From Glandiceps talaboti (lineage: Eukaryota > Hemichordata > Enteropneusta > Spengelidae), in the NCBI RefSeq assembly GCF_964340395.1, contig NC_135558.1:967001-1031000 (forward strand): a DNA stretch of 64,000 bases, in the 5' to 3' direction. Position 1 is the stretch's first letter, and every line of letters begins with the position of its first letter. Both the position numbers and the translations under genes were made by a program. Of the stretch, positions 1 through 12,200 are shown piece after piece. The notes under the pieces were generated by a model. It was not told the origin of the DNA. It worked only from the letters and a program-made list of their open reading frames with translations, and searched no databases.

Positions 1-336
1 AATGTTAAATTCCCAGGTACATACGTACATGTGTCTCTGTCTTAGTACTAATAGTAGTAATAATTTTTACGGAGTGTCTCGTGACCGGCGCCTGTCAGCA
101 GACTCGGTCGCAGTGGACGTGCTGGTGACAGGTTCGGGTTTTACGGAATCAATTTGATGTGTATTGAAAAACACGCTCTGGTTACCTTTGAAAATGATTG
201 CCTTTGTACCCTGAATACACAGAACTTTCAAAACATGTCTTATTCGTGAGCAAGCGTGAAACTTACATGACGGGACTGTGGTTACACTCAGACCACTGTG
301 GCCTGAGGGTTACATAACGTTCGCCGATACGTGTCA
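1..336. other. left flank, no gene seen
   Basis: I see no coding exon, RNA gene or clear repeat here. The stretch stops at the first copy of the 44-bp direct repeat that brackets the retrotransposon remnant. It may itself be repeat-derived, but nothing in it proves that. Confidence 0.4.
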
Positions 337-577
337 ACCTATTGTTCCTAAAGCTATTTTGCTCACGCTGACCTTGTATAGTGTTGCTGACTCCCACACA
401 CACACAAAAATACACAAAGTAGCACAGTGAGACTGCAGAGTTTGGCGAACTTGGGGTACTCTTGTATTACCACTACAAAACTTACTAACGGAGCTGAGCA
501 CACCTGCCCCCTAATTCTACTACTAAAAATACCCCAAACAAAATCTGTAGTTAGTAGGAAGGCAGTAGGTGAGCACA

Positions 578-1205
578 TTGTAGTACAGAGTTGACCTTGA
601 AAGGTAAGGGGAGGACCAGATAGCGAAGGTAAGCATCACTTTTCCAGTCACCATCAACTTGATGTCACTGGGGACCTCACACTGAATAGCCCAAGAAGCC
701 CAACCCCGTCACAAACTATGGGAGGAATAAGACTGCACCGGCACACTGAGTTTTTGGAGGTGGCTGCACTGTTTGGATGTAAATTGCTGCGAGTTGAGAG
801 GTCGAAATCCCCCCGTTTTAAGAGGAATGACAAAGGCTGGGCCCTTAGAAGGGGCACCCCTGGAATGGTTGAAAGCCCTAGTGACTGCAGCTACTGGGCA
901 GAGCGGGTGACCTGGAATGCATGGTAGGGGAACTTCCAGCAAACGGTCTCTAGTTTGCAAAGTCTTAGTCCAGCGAATTGTAATAGTTAACCCCCATGGC
1001 TGTACCCCAAAGGCAAGGGAGGTTAACCCATCATTACACAGAAATTAATGTAGGACTTCCAGTGGGTAGAGTAAGTACGTTTTGTTGAAGCTGCGAAGGC
1101 ACTCCCCCTGTATACAGCCTCTTCCCCATCTAACTGTTCCTCCAACTGTTTGACCTCTGGATCTGTGGGGTAAGAAAGCAGGCAGCAGTGTAAGACATGT
1201 GCCAA
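578..1205 (-). pseudogene. tyrosine recombinase of DIRS-type element (broken)
   Basis: Several minus-strand pieces together resemble a DIRS-type tyrosine recombinase. Near 1023-1140 is STKRTYSTHWKSYINFC, typical of the N-terminal core-binding region. Near 760-900 are HPLCPVAAVTRAF and KGPAFVIPL, then SYSSHS in the position of the H-x-x-R box. Near 600-650 is GDWKSDAYLRYL, the usual context of the catalytic tyrosine. Stops and at least two frame changes separate the pieces, so it cannot make an intact enzyme. The arginine expected after the histidine box is not preserved in frame. Confidence 0.7.
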
Positions 1206-1774
1206 AGGAACCGCTTGAAGGTAACATATGGGGGCACCACCACCCCACCCCCCCTTGCAGGGTGAAGAAGGCTATGAAGTCTGAGGAACTGACCTGGTTG
1301 GTGAAGCCATGAAATGGCGTCAGGGATGTCATTACACTTCCCTGGCACATGTATAGCCTTTATGGAGAAGTGGTAGATAGCCGAAAGCCAGAATAAAGAC
1401 CGTAAGACCTCCATCATAAATGGGTGACGACATGTCCCCTTATTTAAGATACCTTTGGCTGCCATGCTATCAGTATGAATAATGACACAGTGATTAGCCA
1501 AACCGGAGCTGCCAGGACTACCACCAGGACTTCCTGAAAGTTTAGCAGCCTGCGGCCAGTCTGTCCAAGGGAAATAAAGCCAGTCCCCCCTGAAGTAAGC
1601 TTTCACAGCTGTATTGCTAGCATCTGTATGTACATCTGTGATAGGGTTAGTATTCAGAATGGGGCATTTACCATTGAAGTGTGGTAGATAGGCAATCCAC
1701 CATTCTAAGTCTGCTTTAAATTCCTGGCCCAGGATACATTTATGACCTATTGTTCCTAAAGCTATTTTGCTCAC
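1206..1774 (-). pseudogene. retroelement RNase H domain (broken)
   Basis: An open minus-strand frame reads VHTDAS, then IIHTDSMAAKG, then HVPGKCNDIPDAISW. These correspond to the acidic RNase H blocks of DIRS/Ty3-type polyproteins, where the last is usually close to HVPGKDNxxADALS. The aspartates of TDAS and TDS, and a late aspartate, are visible. Beyond about 1205 the frame runs on into non-homologous residues while the recombinase continues in another frame, which indicates a frameshift. The frame opens with SKIALGTIG near 1774 without a true start, consistent with an internal polyprotein fragment. Confidence 0.75.
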
Positions 1775-1788
1775 TCTGACCTTGTATA

Positions 1789-2475
1789 ATTACTCCAAGT
1801 GCTGACAGTATAGTGTACCACTTTATTTCAATATTCTGGCCAGTTTCACAGTAATGAATGTTATTGATGCGACAAAAAACTTTAGGTTTTTATAGATTAA
1901 TTACCTTTACCGGATGCACACTGATGGATCGTGTTCTATGTAAGTCATATACATCATACATGCGGCCATAACAACGTTGTACACATGTGTACGCCCGGTG
2001 TTTGCGTTAGAGGAATTGTAGCGTTTGATTCGGGTTAAACGTCGGAACGAAAAAAGGCATAAAAAAGATGAAAAAGCCCTAAAAATCACAGCAAATGCTA
2101 CAATTATTGCAGCTAGGTAGACGGTGGCAGAGTAGTGACAAACTCATAGCTCAGAATTATTATATCTCCTCAAGCATAATTTATGAAACATGGGGAAAAA
2201 TAATGGCTATTATCAATAGAAATGTTTTGACCTATATTTCAAGCACTACAGTACCAGTGACGTATATTGTAGACATGGTTTGTCATGATGTAAAATGACC
2301 AGAGAATATAATCCATATTTTCTGTTCAAACATAATACCTTGGCTAATGCATGGTATGATACACATTGTCTTGAATCATGGGTGTCTAGAATCATGTGCT
2401 ATGCAAACAAGGGTAAATATCTCTACCAATCAATAACTGATCACATCAGATCATTTTGTTTTTCATATTGTGTAG
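1789..2475 (+). other. probable promoter and unresolved first exon of MRPS18B
   Basis: This gap between the retroelement and the first confident MRPS18B exon should hold the promoter and the exon encoding the start of the mitochondrial presequence. One candidate start is the ATG at 2095, opening MLQLLQLGRRWQSS, which is basic and amphipathic-looking. However, no good donor in the phase needed by the exon at 2476 is visible. The true first exon therefore remains unknown and transcript data would settle it. Confidence 0.3.
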
Positions 2476-2644
2476 GTCATTTTCCACAAAAGATGTCTTT
2501 CCCAAACACCAAGGTTATTCATAGAAGACAACCCACTTGAAGATAACTCTAGCAAACTAGTAAATCCTGCAAAACTGAGACATTACAAATATGTTTTCTC
2601 AGAAGAAGAGATTGAGGCAGGGTTGAAATACATAGACTCTGAAG
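2476..2644 (+). CDS. MRPS18B: MRPS18B exon A (first resolved exon)
   Basis: The acceptor is TTTTTCATATTGTGTAG and the donor is GAAG|GTAAGG. It encodes the end of the presequence region and the acidic segment up to KYIDSE, ending in phase 1. The split Glu codon is completed by AA of the next exon, giving KYIDSEEYLEKYG, close to the vertebrate pattern YLESEEYQERYG. The 5' limit is less certain than the 3' limit. Confidence 0.75.
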
Positions 2645-5600
2645 GTAAGGATATGACAGTCTCAAGTCTGCAGGATTATTTCCAGAAAACAGAGAGTTGT
2701 TGGGAGAGACCCACTGTGGCCACATCATTATCAAATAATAGGATTTCACCTTGGTATAGGTGTTGTATCCATAAAACCAACCCCACATCCGATTTTCAAC
2801 TAAATATTTAAAGCATATTTTAGACCTTGTGATTTCTAGTAGAACAGGAATATGAATACACAATCAATAATACAATGGATGGTGAGGTATTATCAAAAGT
2901 TGATTTGTACACATGCTGCACTTGGGCACTTACCTTGTTGGGCCAATGAAATGTTTTGTATATAGGGATTCAACAAAACATATCCCGTTGTGGACTTACT
3001 TTGGACTCTGAATATACATTGCACATTTTAGAATAGACTGTAATGACGTCATCGGTCCAGGATTATCAGCCTGGGGAAAGAGAGGTTTAATTAGACCATG
3101 CCATAAATGGCTGATCTGTGACTCTAATTTTAGACAAACAAGCTGAAAAAACCCAACACCACTGTGTATAATCAAATGTGGTAGAAATAACTTTGTTATA
3201 TTTAATCAAAGCTTTGTGTCCTTTGCCTTAGAATACTTGGAAAAGTATGGAAAAAAACCAGTATGGGCTGGCTACAGAAGGAACCATAAGGGACAAATAC
3301 CCCCTCAGGTATGTAAGGTTATAGAAAGTGTGTACATCAGATTAATGCACCATATTCCAAAGACCCATCTTGTAGTAACTAGTATTTTTGAAAGTAGAGG
3401 AAAAAATAAGGGCTAAAGTCAATTGAAGTACACAAAGTACAAAAAAAATGTAGTCAACAACATGTTACTAAAACAACTCTGTGATCTGAAACAAAGTTTG
3501 CATATACTTTGACTGGTTGGAATGTAACCAGTCTTTGCTGTGAAACCCTGGAAAATGATGATATTTTTTGTATGAGACTTTAATACTTAACCATTATGAG
3601 TTGAACTGGACAACACCACTTGTTCAAAAGCTCTCTGTGAACAGCGCCTCCAGTGGTGAAAATATAATCTTTTGTCATGTTGATAACTGGAATAATACTA
3701 GTATGAGGTAAACCCTCCATTCTCAATTTTGAAGTAGAATTTGGATCAAAAATCCAAATGAGCTACTGTTCGGTGACACTTTAAAATAATAGAAATCCAC
3801 CACTATCACCAATACGCAAACTAAGAATGACATGATAAAAAGGTAACATGTATGAAAAGTATGAAAAGTGGCTATATGGACTCAGATGAGAAATTTTTAT
3901 TTATTTTGAATTATCGATTCATTAACCAACTCTGCTATGTTCATCTACCTGAATAATCAATGTTAAAACTGTATAGACTAAAGCTGTGTTTGTAACTCAA
4001 TTATTGCAAAACAAACATGTAAAAGTTTTCATTCAATGATGATAAGTGATTTGTGAACAAACTGGGTCAAGACAAGTGATTACTATCTCATATTCAGCAT
4101 TATGTCTGTTACTTGCCTACATATTCAAACTACACCATTATTAATTTGATTTAGATTACTTGCATTTGTTTATGCTTAAAAGTGATTGTATTTACCAAGG
4201 TTGTTTATAATTACATTCTGTACATACAAACACAAACTTATTTCTTTTAGTTTTATTCAAGTAATGAGTTACAAAAACACAGACTTCATCAATATTGTTT
4301 CAATGTTGTTTTATTTCAATCATATAATAGTAAAGTTTTTTATTCATCAAAAATGCAAAATTAATACCAATTTCTCAGTCACATGGCCACTTTCAAAATA
4401 AAAATGATAAAACTGTATACAATGTTCAAAAAGTCGCAGAAAATTTTACCCCTTACTTGTGCCAGTTATTCTCTTTCAAGGTTTCTAAATTAATCTTTAG
4501 AATGTACAGTTACATGTATATAACAAATTCTAGCAATTGATCAGAGTTTGCAACTAATTGTCATGGAAATTGTAGATTCAAACTAAACTGTACCGTAAAA
4601 ATTCGATGTAAAATAAGTATAATCAGTATAGAAAATTTGCAGATGTGCCAAAGCAAGGAAACAAGTGTATATAGCGCCCTCTATTCATCATGATTTAAAC
4701 CTTTCTTTTTTATGTATAGTTTGTCCTGAGGGGGCGCCCTTCATGATTGCTGCATTGTTTCACCGTGAGATTTAACTGTGTTTTATCTTTTTGTCTTCCA
4801 GAAAACAAGAAAAATGTGTATTGTAAGTATTTATGGCAGCATAACTGACAAGTGAAATGTGCACAGTTTGTAAATTTATGGTTGGATAGAAACCTTTGTT
4901 TCATATAGAAGGGGGAGATGCACAAAGGTCAAGGGAAGTGTCGATGAACTTTCCTAATACACTCACATATTTTTTGATAATGATTCAACTTTCAAGGTGT
5001 AAGAGAACAACAGATGATAGAATATTTGCTGCACACACTTGCATAATGTATGAAATGGTCTTCTGAAACACTAAAGAACATGACAATTGAGTGACATCCA
5101 GTCTAGATGGACTCTTTTGAATTGACATCAAGACTTCATCAAAGGGAAAATCTTCTTGTCACACTGAAATCGTGTTGCCACTGACAACAACAAACACAGT
5201 GACAGCATAGAACAGAGTAAGACCTTTAATAACATGTATGGGTTGGTGGTGTAAACTTTATTCACTGTTGAGAAATAATGATTTGAACATTTGTTGACTT
5301 TAAACTTGACCTTGGCCTTTGTGTCTCTCCCCTTAATATATGTTATTCTAGCTACCTCATTAGAGCCGTGGCATATGTTAGGAAATCTATTTTTAAATGA
5401 GTACTACAGTACGACAACATTTGAAACCTTATCTAGCAATTGATACAGCATTGACTACAAATTTTTATATCATATAATTTTTGGACTAATGAATTTGAAA
5501 AATTAAAATTGCCTGGATTCTAAACCTCATTATAAATATCTTACCCAACTCAAGCACCTTTTGTTATCTCAAATTTTGTACAAACAAGTTTTTATTTGTG

Positions 5601-6179
5601 TTGTTTATTTACATGTTGTATACATACATACATACATACATACATACATACATACATACATACATACATACATACACACACACATACATACACACACACA
5701 CACACACATACATACATACATACATACAATGTACATACATACATACATACATGCATACATACATACATACATACATATATACATACATACGTACGTACGT
5801 ATGTACATACACACACATGCATGCATACACACACAAACACAAACACAAACACCTGTGTGTAAACACACATACAAGTACACACAAACACATGTACATATAC
5901 AATCACAAAGACATCCTCACTTTATTATTTGTTAGTTTTAGTCAAAAAGTAAGGCATCTTTCCAACAACTTCCTTGTAATATGAAATTATTGATTTCTCA
6001 AATTACAGAGGAAAAATAACTTATGTTCCAATGCTTGCCCAATTTGTCGAGATCAAGAGTTAGTGGTCCATCATAGAGTAAGTAAAATACTCATATCAAT
6101 TTTATGTCATTTGTTTTTAGCACAACCTAACTGAGATGTGTATGTGATAGGCATATTGAAACATCTGTTTGTCAGTGCA

Positions 6180-6233
<54 letters not shown>

Positions 6234-9200
6234 GCGTGTGCGTGTGTGTGTGTGTGCGTGTGTGTGTGTGTGTGTGCGTGTGTGTGTGTTTGCAACAGCC
6301 AAGTGATGGTGTATATTGTAAAGATAACATGGGCAATCTGCAAGTGAATAAACTTTTATATATAAGCACATGTGCCTAGCAACAAGACCATGCCTATAGC
6401 AACAGCCAAATGATGATGTTGAATGCAAAGACAAAAACAAGGTTGGTCATGTAGATACAGTACTCCCAAAAAAGTAAATGCACATATGCCTAACAGTAAG
6501 ACCATGCCTGTGGAAACAACCATAAATAACAGGGATGGTTCGGCAAGTGGATACAGTTTTTAAAAAAATGAAAAACGGTCACCCAGCAACTAATATACAG
6601 CCCTTAGCAACAGTAAAATGATGGTGCATATTGCAAAGATAATAACATGATAGATGGTTAGGCAAGTGGGTACATTTTCAAAAAAATGAAAAAATGGTCT
6701 TCCAGCACCTAAGATACATGTACCATCCAAAGCAACAGTAAAATGATGCAAAAATAATAATGTAGATGGTTGTGTAGTAGTTGGGCAAGTGGATAAACAT
6801 TCAAAAAATGAGATACATGTATGGTCACCCAGCAACTAATGTACAGCCCAAAGTAACAGTAAAATAATGGTGTATATTGCAAAGATAATAACATGGATGT
6901 TTAATCATTCTAAAAATTATATACCGTCACCTCGCAACTAATATACTATCACCCAGCAACTAATATACCGTCACCCAGCATCTAATATACCGTCACCCAG
7001 CAACTAATATACCGTCACCCAGCAACTAATATACCAATACCGTCACCCAGCAACTAATACACCGTCACCCAGAAACTAATATACCATCCAGTGTTCTCCC
7101 CAGGATTTGTTGATAGGATGTCGGCTCATTAGCATAAATTAGCATCAATTTACATATAATTATATTCCCGAAAAATCAAAGTACATCATAATAAAATTAA
7201 TATCAAACAAGTAGTACATGTACATGTGACCAAAGGAAAGTTGAAGGCCAATTTATTAATTCAAAATATTAGCACCAAAAAGAAACTCATAAAGCAGTGT
7301 TATTGATTATTATTGTTAGGAAAGCTGAAATTATTTAAATCTTAATGTCCACAGATAAATTAGACTTTCGAAACACGAAAAGTTTGTGTACAGCAACCGG
7401 CAGACATCGTGTTAGTCCGAAATATCGTGATACACGAGACTTACTATACTTCCCTATGGAGGACTTCCAAAACTCGCGATAGTTTGTGACGTCATGACCG
7501 CCATATTGGAAAATCCATGCGTAGTCGTACGATGTATCAGTCTACAAATTACAATGTCAAACTACAAACTAAACGTGTTTTCAGGGTAAAATTGAACATG
7601 AAGCTGATAATCGGAGATAACATTGCCACTTTATCGAAAGGTACATTAGTCTGTTCAACTCTTTTCACGACATTGAAGAATGCACATGCTCATGCTCTTG
7701 GGTTGAGACATACGGTGTTATCACTGTTACTCTGTCAGTGTGTCACTCATAGAAAATTAACTAGACACTGAATGTCAACTTCATGCGTTTGTCGAACTTT
7801 TATACTTTATAGCAAAATGGCACGGCATCGTTTGATTTTATAGTTGTCAAAATCTGGCAGTTCCGACATGCTTCTACGGTCGAACCGACGTTACGGATGG
7901 GCCGGTTTTGCCTTTGATTTACCGAAAGCTGTTGTACCGAGTGTGAATCACACTACCATTAGCGGGTTTACGCATTTTATTCCTATCGAAAACAATACTG
8001 ATGGCAAACTTCAATGAAATCTGTCTGGTAATCATTACCATATCATAAACAAGGATGTCGGGCAAGATCTAAAGCGTCACGGCACATTGTCAAGCGTCAC
8101 GGCCTGCCGTCCAAGCGTCACGGTGCCGTGCCGCTTCAAGGGCCTAGGGAGAACACTGCCATCACCCAGAAACTAATATACCATCACCCAGCAACTAATA
8201 TACCGTCACCCAGAAACTAATATACCGTCACCCAGCAACTAATATACCCAGAAACTACTAGTAATATACCGTCACCCAGCAACTAACATACCATCACCCA
8301 GAAACTAATACACCGTCACCCAGAAACTAATATACCATCACCCAGAAACTAATATACCATCACCCAGCAACTAATATACCGTCACACAGAAACTAATATA
8401 CCGTCACCCAGCAACTAATATACCCAGAAACTACTAGTAATATACCGTCACCCAGCAACTAACATACCATCACCCAGAAACTAATATACCATCACCCAGC
8501 AACTAATATACCATCACCCAGCATCTAATATACCATCACCCAGCAACTAATATACTGTCACCCAGCAACTAATATACTGTCACCCAGCAACTAATATACC
8601 ATCACCCAGCAACTAATATACCGTCACCCAGCAACAAATATACCGTCACCCAGCAACTAATATACCGTCACCCAGCAACAAATATACCGTCACCCAGCAA
8701 CTAATATACCGTCACCCAGCAACAAATATACCGTCACCCACCCAGCAACTAAAACACCGTCACCCAGCAACAATTATACCAATACCATCACCCAGCAACA
8801 GTACATTTTATGTATATTGCATAGGGGTAACAACAGGACTGGCGCAGCAAGTCGATCAACATTATTTTGAAAAGAAAATTTAAAAAAAACTGTGCAGTTG
8901 CACCATTTTGATGCTGTTTTTGGTTTAAAAAAACTCTTGATCTCCAGAACTAATGAGCAGATTTATCTGCAATATGGGGAGGTGTTTCTAGGGGAGATCA
9001 GATTAAGAATTGTTTAAGATGAAATGATTGTTGATATTCAAATTAGGCCAAAAAGGTGTGATTTGGGTCGAAAATTATACTTCAATATAGTGTGGCATTT
9101 GGTGGAAGTGTTTCTAGAGGTGTGAGTGGATGCAATTTCAAAAAATGAACACCTGCATTCCTATCAACAAGGCCATGCTCATAGCTGCAGCCAAATGGTG

Positions 9201-12200
9201 GTGTATATTGCAAAAGTGACAACAGGGATGGATAGGCAAGGTGATAGACATTCAAAAAATAAATGCATATATGCCTAGCAATAGGACCAAACCCATAGCA
9301 ACAGCCAAATGATTGTGTATATAGCAAATATAGCAAAACGAATGGAATGGTAAGTGAAGAAACGTTTACAAATTGGACACATACATATTCAGCAATTCTG
9401 ATCATGCCTATAGCTACAGCAAAAAAAAAAACTGTGTTTTTTGCTAGATGTAAGATAACAATAATGATAAGTAGTCAAGCATTCTGATATATATACACAA
9501 ATGTGCATGGCAATTATTGATATACCCATAGTATAGCAACAGTGTCTTTTGCAAAGATAATATCAATGGGTATGAATCAACTTGCTAAGACAGAATGATG
9601 TCCTACCAATCACACTCTCTGAAAAATTACATCCGTCCATGTGTCCATGCGTAAATACATCATTTCTTTGAAATGCAATAACCAATTTCAATAAAACCTG
9701 GTACAAAAGTGACATATCATATTGGACATATGTACGTCACTTTGTTTTTGTGGCATAGATAAAGTTGACCACATGGCAACCGTCTTAAATATCGTTAAAA
9801 AATGTTAAAAACCAACATTTACTGCATAAGTCAAAAACTATAATAGACTCCATTCAAGTGTGTACCCCACATTATTAGGTGCATCTTTCTTTTAAAATTT
9901 GACCTTTGACCTTGGTCTCCAGGGTCTGTTATCAAATTGAAACCAGGGTTAGGGTGAATTCTCAAAATTAAGCCATTTCTTGCATATACCAGAAGACACT
10001 GTAGCATTTGTGTGTGTGGTCAATATAAATCATGTCATGCCGCCATGCAGTCACATAGAAGTAAAGTACTTGAGGGGTGTGTGTGTTCTATGAAGACTTG
10101 TTAAGAAGAAACACTTTCCACAGTACATTTTGAAGTTCCAGTTATTTTAACTTTCTCTCATAGTTGGCGCAACAGCATCAAACAGGATTATCAATAATGT
10201 GTGTACATGTATATCCAAACTAAACTAACTGCATAGGACAGAGCCATTAAAGGCTGCAACTAAAGTTTGCTACGCCTGTAGATAAAAAACTAGATTTTAT
10301 ACAGGAGTGGTATGTCAGTGCGAAACTTATACCTACAAGATAGATATTTTAACGTTCTCGAAGACTTGAAACTTCTATTTGCTGCAATTGATATAATCGA
10401 ATCAAAATTCAATGAAATCGTCTTTCAAATATAAGTAAAAAAATGATTGCATACCTTTATATTTAGTAAAGTGCATTAAGAATGATTGTAATAAAATTAA
10501 AGTAATGTAAAACGTTGGAATACATCTGGAAGGTGTTCATTTCATTCAAATACCGATCAATATGGATCATCGACTTTATATGAAAATCAACAAAAGAACC
10601 CGATCGGATTTCATGAATCACTTAAATATTGATTCAGTGATAAAAGTCAGGCATGAAGTATTAAAAATGCATTTATTGCCAACATATGCCATCAAAAATG
10701 GCACTCTATCAGAATTAAAATACAGCCTTTAAACAGACTATATTGTATAGATTTGGTGCTGTACAGATGATATATTGATGGAAAAAAACCACTGGGGAAT
10801 AAAAGTAGTGGCTTTATCAAAAAAGTAGAAATTTGCAAACAAAGGTGTTCGCATGATTGATTTCTGGTGAGTGGGTAATTCAAAATGAACAATGAAATGC
10901 AGCAAGGCAGCTGTTGAAACAGACCAAGAAATTTATGTAGTATATGAAAAGGGAGGATTATTGCTCAGATGGGTTTTCTATATTTACACACTGGAGGAGG
11001 AAATATTAACTGTTGAGAGTGTTATCTGTGTTGAGAGCTTCTTCATTATCAAGCAGGATTGACTTGTAACAAGTGATTGTTGAAAGTAGATTAGGATGGT
11101 ACAGCTGATCAAATGCAGAAGTGAAGTCATGTTATTCAATGAAATTTATCGTAGAGAGGAGAACTGTATAGATACATCAATAAAATACACTATCTTTATT
11201 ACTATCTGTTATTCTGTACTTCCTGACAGAAATATTCCTTTTAATTATACTTTGAAAGACTTAACTAATAAATAATAAATAAAAATGTATAGTTTTCTTA
11301 AGTTTTTGTGATTGAATTTTTATAGTTGTGTTGAAGTGCAGATGTTGTACATGTTATCAATTTCATTTTTGTTAAAATTGAATACTTGTATTTTTAAGTA
11401 TTTGTTTTATAGGTTATGATATTAAAATGTGTATTGTGGTGTTTTGCTGCTAAGCATGTTCACTGTTGAAATAGTTAACAAAATCACACAAATGGTTTTC
11501 GTTGTAAAGATTTAGAATTAAGGCCTTTTTTGTACACTTTGTCTGATTTTTCACTGTCAATGATCAACAACACTGATAATGACAATGCTGAAAATGGTAG
11601 TTTTTTAGGTAGCGCTTTCCCACATAAGCTCAAAGTGTTAGTTTTTTAGATAGCGCTTTACCACATATGCTCAAAGTGTTAGTTTTTTAGATATCGCTTT
11701 CCCACATAAGCTCAAAGTGTTAGTTTTTTAGATAGCCCTTTCCCACATATGCTCAAAGTGTTGGTTTTTTAGATAGCGCTTTCCCACATATGCTCAAAGT
11801 GTTAGTTTTTTAGATAGTGCTTTCCCACATATACTCAAAGTGTTAGTTTTTTAGATAGCGCTTTACCACATTTGCTCAAAGTGTAAGTTTTTTAGATAGC
11901 GCTTTACCACATATGCTCAAAGTGCAAATTACAACATTACCCCTTGCATTGACCAAGACCAACACAGCAGTCCTTAATATTTGAATTATTGGGAGCATAC
12001 AATCCATTGCAATTTCTGGAAGAGTACAGAATGTATTCCTTTGCACAGCAACCTCTATCCTACCAGGTCCCCAATTGTACAGCCGGGTAGACTGAGGCAC
12101 AATCATAGTTCAAATCTTGCCCAAGGACTTTAGCCATTCAAAACAAATGGCAGTGGCAAAGCTCAATGAAGTAGATTTTCATAACCCTAAGTCTTTTTAA

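Larger units (their letters stand above)
337..1788 (-). mobile_element. DIRS-type (tyrosine-recombinase) retrotransposon remnant
   Basis: On the minus strand an RNase H region is followed by tyrosine-recombinase fragments. This order, with a recombinase in place of a DDE integrase, is characteristic of DIRS/Ngaro-like retroelements. The reverse transcriptase that should precede RNase H is missing, so the copy is truncated at its 5' side. The coding parts lie in different frames and contain stops, so it is dead. A 44-bp direct repeat with one mismatch lies at 337-380 and 1745-1788. The second copy is inside the RNase H-side coding frame, so the repeat is not a simple target-site duplication. 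It may reflect DIRS-style split repeats or a recombination product. Outer limits are uncertain. Confidence 0.75.

Noticed and set aside
2095-2298. ATG at 2095 as the definite MRPS18B start
   Set aside because: The N-terminus MLQLLQLGRRWQSS looks presequence-like, but no donor in the required phase joins it to the exon at 2476, so it is mentioned only as a candidate.
5561-5984. Overlapping long frames of Tyr-Ile-His-Thr and Met-Tyr-Val-Cys repeats on both strands (also at 21852-22388 and 57449-57895)
   Set aside because: They are translations of CATA/CA microsatellites without stops in any frame; there is no non-repeat domain, start context or splice structure.
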